Source: TMED8 sp964468005 | GTDB taxonomy: Bacteria > Pseudomonadota > Alphaproteobacteria > Rhodospirillales > Casp-alpha2 | Assembly: GCA_964468005.1 (NCBI GenBank) | Contig: CAYXUT010000103.1 | Location: 1-10,746, forward strand | Reading direction: 5' to 3' | Length of the DNA stretch: 10,746 bases | Shown: positions 6,193 to 10,746 of the stretch, piece by piece | Layout of the letters: every line of letters begins with the position of its first letter | Numbering within the stretch: position 1 is the first letter of the stretch | The notes under the pieces: model-generated | Seen by the model: only the letters and a program-made list of their open reading frames with translations | Told to the model about the DNA's origin: nothing | Database searches by the model: none | Program-made: the position numbers and the translations under genes

Positions 6193-7272
6193 TTATCCTT
6201 TCGGATAGGTCATCGGTGAACACTTCTTGGTCTGATCCCACCAGCCGAGTTCTTTATAGGCTTTGATGGCGCCCGGGTGGGTGTTTTCTTCAGACAGACC
6301 ACATGTCATGAGGTCCGGCGACCACACCCGCCACAACGCGTGCAGCTTTTTCATCTTCGGCGCGATCTTGGCAACGGCCATGACGGCGGCATAGGCCTTC
6401 TTTTCATTGAAAGTCGGGTGCACGGCGGCATAGGCCCGATTGACCGCGATGCCTAGGGGCGTCGATTGGTGCGGAAGCGTATTCGGTGGCAGGTTGACGT
6501 GAATCCATGTTGCCTGGAACTTCTTGTTCAATTTGTCGACGTCTTCCTTGGTGATACCGATGTAGCACAACTTTTTGCCGGTCGCTTCCAACTGGCGGAC
6601 GAGACCCGGGATCATGAACTCCTTCATGTTGGGCTCTGCACCAATGGGGACGATCGCCGCGTCGGTGGCCCCATCGATAAGCTGCTGGGTCAACTGACCC
6701 GGCGTCATGTGACGAATGTCAGCATTCTTTGGGGTCACCCCGAAGACGTGTTCAAGCAGCAGCCGGGGATAAACGCCCCAATCCGACTGGCCACGCAGGC
6801 CGAGCGAAATCCGCTTGCCTTTGAGGTCGGTCATTTTCTTCAGCGAGCAGTCGAACGTACCCAGGAATTTACCTTGGCCCCACCAGGTTTCCCCGTACAG
6901 GATCTTCCAAGGAATCTTCACCGGCTCGGGAACAAACTCTTTCATTTCCGGGGAGCCACCCGAATAGGCGATCTGAATCAGCACGCCCTCGGTCTTGAAG
7001 ATGGAGTTTTTCCACTTCCGCTTGGTGCGGCCCATCTCACGGATGTTGTACATGTACCCGGGCGTTTCCTGCGGCAACAAGATGACGTCGGAACCGGCCT
7101 TGATGAGCTGGTTCATCAGGATCGTGTCGCCCGCCATGGGGCCACAACCGAATGGGCAGAGCAGAATAGGGATGGTCTCGGCGGCACGCGTGCTCTCGGG
7201 AACACCGAAAGCAGCCAAGCCGGCGAACAGTGCGGCGCCGGCCGTATTGCGGAGTTTATGAATCGGTTTCAT
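6193..7272 (-). CDS. TAXI-family TRAP transporter solute-binding protein
   Basis: The periplasmic receptor that captures the substrate for the TRAP permease. With the ATG at 7272 it has 359 residues. The start is chosen because GGGAGGA lies nine bases upstream and a signal peptide follows directly: basic MKPIHKLR, a hydrophobic core to about residue 23, then a probable cut near STRA-AE (30/31). A longer frame from a TTG at 7308 would bury the signal peptide and ribosome site. The mature protein has TAXI features: LIKAGSDVILLPQETPGYMYNIREM, MTDLKGKRISLGLRGQSDWG (147-166), YPRLLLEHVFGVT and LTQQLIDGATDAAIVPIGAEP. It has six cysteines (39, 43, 142, 236, 324, 351), including CPFGCG near the N-terminus, unusual for this class and suggesting disulfides. 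It is the promoter-proximal gene of the transporter operon, upstream of the fused permease. The ligand is unknown: TAXI receptors are reported to bind small organic anions such as glutamate or 2-oxoglutarate. Confidence 0.92.
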   Translation of the reverse strand: MKPIHKLRNTAGAALFAGLAAFGVPESTRAAETIPILLCPFGCGPMAGDTILMNQLIKAGSDVILLPQETPGYMYNIREMGRTKRKWKNSIFKTEGVLIQIAYSGGSPEMKEFVPEPVKIPWKILYGETWWGQGKFLGTFDCSLKKMTDLKGKRISLGLRGQSDWGVYPRLLLEHVFGVTPKNADIRHMTPGQLTQQLIDGATDAAIVPIGAEPNMKEFMIPGLVRQLEATGKKLCYIGITKEDVDKLNKKFQATWIHVNLPPNTLPHQSTPLGIAVNRAYAAVHPTFNEKKAYAAVMAVAKIAPKMKKLHALWRVWSPDLMTCGLSEENTHPGAIKAYKELGWWDQTKKCSPMTYPKG

Positions 7273-7343
7273 GCGAATAAGTCCTCCCTGTTTCGCGGTT
7301 TTGACCAAACTTGGCGAGTGCCGGTTCGGTCTCTAATTGAAAT

Positions 7344-7364
7344 CCATTCTCAGCTTTAGAATGG
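7344..7364. promoter_or_regulatory. Perfect 7-7-7 inverted repeat, probable operator
   Basis: CCATTCT (7344-7350) and AGAATGG (7358-7364) are exact inverted copies with a seven-base spacer. The element lies in the divergent region between the TAXI receptor and SDR genes, about 20-40 bases downstream of the transcription start predicted from the minus-strand promoter at 7389-7418. A repressor bound there would block the transporter transcript; alternatively it forms a hairpin in the mRNA leader. It is the most perfect short palindrome I saw in the intergenic DNA. The protein that would bind is unknown; the IclR regulator is the only candidate in view. Confidence 0.45.
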
Positions 7365-7388
7365 CATTTTATTTTAATCACAACAAAA

Positions 7389-7418
7389 AGTATCATTATA
7401 TGGACCAATAAGTGTCAA
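7389..7418 (-). promoter_or_regulatory. Probable sigma-70 promoter for the TRAP transporter operon
   Basis: On the minus strand a perfect TTGACA (7418-7413) is followed 18 bases later by GATACT (7394-7389), a four-of-six match to the -10 box. The surroundings are AT-rich. Transcription would start near 7381, leaving a leader of about 110 bases before the TAXI receptor ATG at 7272. A TATAAT also occurs 12 bases after TTGACA but is too close to serve as its -10. The -35 box overlaps the ribosome site of the divergent SDR gene, so the two transcripts may overlap or interfere. Confidence 0.45.
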
Positions 7419-7431
7419 GGGAGAGTTTTCG

Positions 7432-8223
7432 TTGGGAGGGGACCGCACAAGCATGCCGGCGAGTTTGGCGGGAGGTTTCGACCCCTTGTTCGATGTGAGT
7501 GAAGGCGTCTATCTCATTGCCGGAGCCGGCGGTGGACTGGGACGTGCCATCGCCCGTGCCCTCGCCGAACGGCAGGCTCGGTTGGTGCTGTTAGATACTG
7601 ACCAAACTGCGTTGGAAAGTCTGTGCCAGGACGTCCCCGGGGCGCTTCCACAGATGGCCGACATGGGCGATGAAGCCGCCGTCACCGGAATTATTGAGTT
7701 CGCCCGTCGGCAATTCGGCCGATTGGACGGCGCGGTTAATGCGGCTGGATTGCTTCCCATTGCCCGGGCGGAGGCCTTCAGTGCCGATGCCTTTCGGCAA
7801 TGCCTGGACGTCAACGTGACAAGCGCGTTCTTGTTTTCCCGGTGCGTTGCCCAAGCATTGGGAGATCAAGGCGGGCGTATTATGCATCTGGCTTCCGTGT
7901 CGAGCTTCGTGGCCAACCCGGAATATGCGGCGTATTCCAGTTCCAAAGCGGCCTTGGCGCAGATGGTGAAGGTTCTGGCCCGAGAATGGGCGCCGAGAAA
8001 GATCCTGGTCAATGCCATCGGCCCCGCCTTAACGGAGACCGATCTGACCCGGGATTACCTGGCTGATATGGAGTTCCGCAAGAATGCGATTTCGGCCATA
8101 CCCCTGGGCCGCCTTGGCGAGCCAGAGGATATCGTTGCAACGGCGCTCCTTCTGCTGTCCCCCGGTGGGGCGTTCATCACCGGGCAAACCATTTATGTGG
8201 ACGGAGGACGGACACTTGTCTGA
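7432..8223 (+). CDS. Short-chain dehydrogenase/reductase (SDR), FabG-like
   Basis: A cytoplasmic NAD(P)-dependent oxidoreductase interconverting a hydroxyl and a carbonyl group. The 263 residues contain all classical SDR features. Cofactor loop GAGGGLG lies at 31-37. D55 after the second strand (LVLLDTD) favours NAD(H) over NADP(H). NAAG lies at 103-106 and the structural N128 in DVNVTSAF. Catalytic S155 is in LASVSSF, and Y168/K172 are in YSSSK. The closing segment GRLGEPEDIVATALLLLSPGGAFITGQTIYVDGG is standard. The start chosen is TTG at 7432, with AGGGAG eight bases upstream. ATG at 7453, giving 256 residues, is a real alternative, but its GGAGG lies 13 bases away. It is first in an operon with the amidase and TauE-type exporter, with which it overlaps or is nearly contiguous. 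A housekeeping FabG is unlikely given this context. It probably oxidises a catabolic hydroxy-acid intermediate, though the substrate cannot be read from the sequence. Confidence 0.93.
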   Translation: MGGDRTSMPASLAGGFDPLFDVSEGVYLIAGAGGGLGRAIARALAERQARLVLLDTDQTALESLCQDVPGALPQMADMGDEAAVTGIIEFARRQFGRLDGAVNAAGLLPIARAEAFSADAFRQCLDVNVTSAFLFSRCVAQALGDQGGRIMHLASVSSFVANPEYAAYSSSKAALAQMVKVLAREWAPRKILVNAIGPALTETDLTRDYLADMEFRKNAISAIPLGRLGEPEDIVATALLLLSPGGAFITGQTIYVDGGRTLV

Positions 8224-9472
8224 TCAATTGAACGGCGGAGATTTAACGGCGTCCATGGCGGAAACGCGTGACATCATCGCGCGCGAGGAGCCCGATATCG
8301 GCGCCTGGGAACACCTGGACTGGGATTTTGTTGACCGCCAAGTTGCCGAATTGGAAAACCTGCCCACGGACCAACGCGGCCCGCTCCATGGCAGGACCGT
8401 CGGCATCAAGGACATCTTCGATACAGCCGATTTGCCGACTGCCTATGGTTCGGAAATCTATACAGGCCACCAGCCCGCGGCTGATGCGGCCTGCGTCGCT
8501 CGGCTTCGGGCCGCCGGGGCGGTGATCCTCGGCAAAACCGTGAGTACGGAGTTCGCTTACTGGAAAGCCGGCAAGACCCGCAACCCCTTGGACCGGACAC
8601 GCACGCCCGGCGGATCATCGTCCGGTTCCGTCGCCGCCGTGGCCAGCGGCATGGCCTCCCTGGCCATCGGTTCGCAAACGGCGGCTTCGACAATCCGTCC
8701 GGCGTCCTACTGCGGCATCGTCGGGTTCAAGCCGACTAGGGGGCGGATCAGCCTTGCCGGCGCCAAGGCCTTGGCGAACTCATTGGACACGGTTGGCGCC
8801 TTTGCGGTCTCCGTTGCGGATGTCGGGCTCATCTCCAGTGTCATGATGGGGGATGGGATCCTGGCGAATATCGCTCCTCTTGGCGGGCCACCGAACATCG
8901 GCGTTCATTCGACACCGGAGTGGGATCAGGTGGATAGAGAAGCCCTGGCCGTCGTCACAGAGAGTGCGGCCCGAGCCGAAGCCGCGGGCGCGGACGTCAA
9001 CCGCCAGCCCGTGCCGGAAATGTTTGCGCCACTTGCGAAGATTCAGACCCGGGTCATGGCCTATGAAGCGACCCGGGAACTGGCTCATGAACGGCGGGTG
9101 CACGCCGTCCAACTCAGCGCCCCGCTTCTTGAATTGTTTGACCTGGGCGATTCAATTGGGGCTGAAGAGCATGCGAGGGAACTTCAAATTCGTGACCGGT
9201 GTTTGGCGGAGTTGGACAATTTATTCGGTCAAGCGGATATAATTCTGGCTCCCAGCACGCTCGCCGAGGCGCCTCTGCTGGAGGACGGCACCGGCAACCC
9301 GGATCTTTCCCGGGCCTGGACGTTGCTCGGTCTTCCATCGATCACGATACCTTGCGGCATGGGCCCTGAAGGTCTGCCCCTAGGGTTGCAGATTGCCGCC
9401 CGGCAGGGTGAGGACGCTCGGCTTCTTGGGGCCGCCCGCTGGTTCGAAGACCTGCTTCGCGCTGGGCACTGA
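8216..9472 (+). CDS. Amidase-signature (AS) family amidase
   Basis: A hydrolase of the amidase-signature family, which uses a Ser-cisSer-Lys triad to convert an amide to a carboxylate and ammonia (or an amine). Numbering from the start used, the triad is K65 in HGRTVGIKDIFDT, S134 in TPGGSSSGS and nucleophile S158 in IGSQTAASTIRPASYCG. VGFKPTRGRIS follows, and a typical C-terminal segment LLGLPSITIPCGMGPEGLPLGLQI is present. The Gly usually found just before the nucleophile is Ala here (AAS rather than GGS or AGS). The TTG at 8216 is chosen because GGAGG lies eight bases upstream inside the SDR end; it gives 418 residues, slightly short for the family (about 450-500). The frame is open back to 8084, but that part has no homology-like content. 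The gene overlaps the SDR by eight bases and its TGA overlaps the exporter ATG, so all three are translationally coupled. No GatB/GatC partner or Gat-like context is visible, so a catabolic role is favoured over tRNA amidation. Confidence 0.92.
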   Translation: MSDQLNGGDLTASMAETRDIIAREEPDIGAWEHLDWDFVDRQVAELENLPTDQRGPLHGRTVGIKDIFDTADLPTAYGSEIYTGHQPAADAACVARLRAAGAVILGKTVSTEFAYWKAGKTRNPLDRTRTPGGSSSGSVAAVASGMASLAIGSQTAASTIRPASYCGIVGFKPTRGRISLAGAKALANSLDTVGAFAVSVADVGLISSVMMGDGILANIAPLGGPPNIGVHSTPEWDQVDREALAVVTESAARAEAAGADVNRQPVPEMFAPLAKIQTRVMAYEATRELAHERRVHAVQLSAPLLELFDLGDSIGAEEHARELQIRDRCLAELDNLFGQADIILAPSTLAEAPLLEDGTGNPDLSRAWTLLGLPSITIPCGMGPEGLPLGLQIAARQGEDARLLGAARWFEDLLRAGH

Positions 9473-10230
9473 TGATCGCTGACCTGCTTGCGGACCTGCC
9501 CGCGCTGCCGCTGCTGACGCTTGCCGTCGGCGTGGTTCTGCTTGGCGGCGTGCTGCGCGGGTTTGTAGGCTTCGGCGGTGCCCTGATCATCATTCCCGTT
9601 CTGGCCACGATATTCACGCCCAGCGAAGCGGTGGCCATGCATTTGATGATGGAAATCCCCGGCACCCTGCAACTGCTGCCCGTGGCTTGGCGGCAAAGCG
9701 ACAAACAGGCGGTGTCACCCACATTGATGGCCATCATCATCGGCACGCCGCTGGGCGCCTACCTGCTGGCCAACGTCGACCCGCAGCCCATGCGGATCGG
9801 AATTTCCCTGATGGTTCTAATCATCGTTGGCTTGCTGGCACGGGACTGGCGTTACCCGGGCCACATCGGACGCGGCATCATGGCCGGTGCGGGGATCGTT
9901 GGCGGGTTTACACAGGGCTCCACGGGTATGGGCAGCCCGCCCATGGTGGTCGTGCTCATGTCGCGGACCGATGGAAACGACACCACCAGAGGGAACGTAT
10001 TGGCCGTGGCGACAGGCCTGATCGTCGTCGCCGTCCCCATGCAATGGGCTTACGGCCTGCTGACGGCGAAATCAGTGTTCTTCGGACTACTGGCGGGGCC
10101 GGCCTACGTGCTTGCCACCTATATGGGGTCGCGGTTCTATGCGTACAGGGGGGACCGCATCTATCGCAATGCCGTCCTTGCCCTCTTGGCGGCGATTGCC
10201 GTTTACACGCTGATTGCCAGCTTGCTTTAG
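9472..10230 (+). CDS. TauE/SafE-family membrane exporter (TSUP)
   Basis: An inner-membrane protein of 252 residues with about eight hydrophobic segments and the duplicated architecture of the TauE/SafE (TSUP) family. The two half-repeats open with related glycine-rich motifs: RGFVGFGGALIIIPVL (about 29-44) and GGFTQGSTGMGSPPMVVVLM (about 144-163). Members export sulfite, sulfoacetate or other small anions, often from sulfonate-degradation operons, but many are uncharacterised. The ATG at 9472 shares its A with the amidase stop (TGATG), so translation is coupled and the exporter belongs to the SDR-amidase operon. No desulfonating enzyme lies in this window, so sulfite export is only one option; export of a toxic acid intermediate, or uptake, is also possible. 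It ends the operon, and a hairpin lies 68 bases downstream. Length and start are normal for the family. Confidence 0.92.
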   Translation: MIADLLADLPALPLLTLAVGVVLLGGVLRGFVGFGGALIIIPVLATIFTPSEAVAMHLMMEIPGTLQLLPVAWRQSDKQAVSPTLMAIIIGTPLGAYLLANVDPQPMRIGISLMVLIIVGLLARDWRYPGHIGRGIMAGAGIVGGFTQGSTGMGSPPMVVVLMSRTDGNDTTRGNVLAVATGLIVVAVPMQWAYGLLTAKSVFFGLLAGPAYVLATYMGSRFYAYRGDRIYRNAVLALLAAIAVYTLIASLL

Positions 10231-10459
10231 ACGTTCGTCGGAGGCGGAGGTCATATTTTTAGAGCAATTTTAGAGTTCAAAAGACAGGTTCATCTCTGGT
10301 GTGACAGTCATCACACCCTCTCCCATTTCAGATTATTCCTGCTATCATTTCAGCATGAGATGACTGCTGCTCGTTCTAATGGTGTTTGGAGTGTTCATTG
10401 GAAGTGTGTAATTGGACTGGAGAAACAACCTAACTACTTGCTTATCAGGTAACTATCCA
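10231..10459. other. AT-rich intergenic gap between exporter and partial right-edge gene
   Basis: This 229-base stretch holds no convincing reading frame and is clearly poorer in GC than the genes on both sides. It contains a perfect hairpin (10298-10317), repeated ATTTCAG words near 10326 and 10346, and a CAGCA/TGCTG inverted pair spanning about 10350-10368. The flanking genes converge on it, so it should contain transcript ends. The block opening AGAGCAATTTTAGAG (10260-10274) recalls dispersed intergenic repeats of alphaproteobacteria, but that is an impression from memory only. Confidence 0.4.
10298..10317. repeat. Perfect 7-base stem hairpin, possible transcript end
   Basis: GGTGTGA and TCACACC are exact inverted copies around a six-base loop, 68 bases after the exporter stop. 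No T-run follows on the plus strand (CTCTCCCATTT), so it is not a classic rho-independent terminator. It could stabilise the operon mRNA 3' end, mark a dispersed repeat, or be a protein-binding site in the convergent gap. Confidence 0.4.
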
Positions 10460-10746
10460 TCATCGCCGATCGCCAAAAAGAAAGGTGAACCCGAGGGCTT
10501 CCCTGCCGACGGCAGCGATTGCTCCGGCGGCGTCTGGGCCGTCGGCTCTGAGGTCGAAACCGTCAAGGTCGGCGACGAGGTGGCCGTTCATTCCAGCTGG
10601 TGGGAACCTATAGAGGGAATCGTCGTAGAAGGCGGCGAGACGGAGATCGTCTTCGGAAGCGAAGGGCCCACGGAATTTACGGATGGCATCCAGGGCCGGC
10701 GGCACCAGAGCACCGGGCCGGCCTTCGATGGGGGCCTCGCCGCGGG
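10460..10746 (-). CDS. Hypothetical protein, C-terminal part (5' end outside window)
   Basis: An open frame runs from the right window edge to a TGA at 10460-10462, giving 94 residues of a protein C-terminus. I do not recognise the family. The visible part includes GALVPPALDAIRKFRGPF, SEDDLRLAAFYDDSLYRFP and an ending REALGFTFLFGDRR. It is rich in Ala, Asp, Gly and Phe, lacks membrane segments, and looks soluble. Coding status rests on the frame being open to the edge, codon third positions dominated by G and C, and the contrast with the AT-rich noncoding gap beside it. A GTG at 10705 could be an internal start giving 81 residues, but the frame continues upstream without a stop and no ribosome site precedes that GTG, so a longer gene is more likely. 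It converges on the exporter operon and need not belong to the same pathway. Confidence 0.55.
   Translation of the reverse strand, partial: RGEAPIEGRPGALVPPALDAIRKFRGPFASEDDLRLAAFYDDSLYRFPPAGMNGHLVADLDGFDLRADGPDAAGAIAAVGREALGFTFLFGDRR

Noticed and set aside
7273..7308. TTG start at 7308 adding 12 residues to the TAXI receptor
   Set aside because: The extra residues are encoded across the GGGAGGA ribosome site and would displace the signal peptide from the N-terminus.
6466..7359. 297-residue open frame on the plus strand
   Set aside because: It is antisense to the TAXI receptor, which has a signal peptide, ribosome site and family motifs; the antisense protein shows no recognisable features.
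8084..8215. Upstream extension of the amidase frame
   Set aside because: It would overlap the SDR gene by about 140 bases, has no ribosome site and an Arg/Ser/Pro-rich sequence unlike an amidase; GGAGG before the TTG at 8216 gives a better start.
1..10746. Phage, CRISPR, toxin-antitoxin or insertion-sequence content
   Set aside because: No spaced direct-repeat array, transposase, integrase or paired small toxin-like genes were seen on either strand; all recognised genes are metabolic, transport or regulatory.

Overview
The window looks like an accessory carbon-catabolism locus of a GC-rich proteobacterium, most likely an alphaproteobacterium. This rests on the gene content (fused TRAP permease with a TAXI-type receptor, IclR regulator, AS-family amidase, TauE-type exporter), GC-rich codon third positions, strong Shine-Dalgarno sites and several TTG starts. 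No RNA gene, phage gene, insertion sequence or CRISPR array was seen.

Layout. Positions 1-2551 (minus strand) hold a biotin-dependent carboxylase pair: an AccC-type biotin carboxylase followed 24 bases later by a PycB/OadA-type carboxyltransferase that runs off the left edge. A 210-base AT-rich divergent region (2552-2761) separates it from a plus-strand pair: an IclR regulator and, 12 bases later, an AccB-type biotin carboxyl carrier protein (BCCP). The three parts of one carboxylase are thus split across a divergent promoter, with the carrier subunit tied to the regulator. Positions 4164-7272 (minus strand) encode a TRAP transporter: first the TAXI solute receptor, then a hairpin with a U-tract, then the fused small/large permease. 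The 46 bases between the BCCP gene and the permease gene (4118-4163) are convergent and contain no clear terminator. A second divergent promoter region (7273-7431) carries a perfect 7-7-7 inverted repeat. To its right is a tightly packed plus-strand operon, 7432-10230: an SDR dehydrogenase, an amidase (8-base overlap) and a TauE/SafE exporter (1-base overlap). Next comes an AT-rich 229-base gap with a perfect hairpin, then the 3' end of an unrecognised minus-strand gene that continues beyond the right edge.

Working model (inference). The TRAP system imports a small organic anion or amide. The amidase hydrolyses an amide, the SDR oxidises a hydroxyl group to a carbonyl, and the carboxylase acts on the resulting 2-oxo acid or a related carbonyl acid. 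TauE/SafE removes an anionic by-product, perhaps sulfite or another sulfonated or organic acid. IclR is the only regulator seen and probably controls one or both divergent promoters. The substrate cannot be named from the sequence. The carboxylase mixes an acetyl-CoA-carboxylase-type carrier with a pyruvate/oxaloacetate-type carboxyltransferase whose active-site loops differ from the family consensus. That is the best candidate here for something not yet described.
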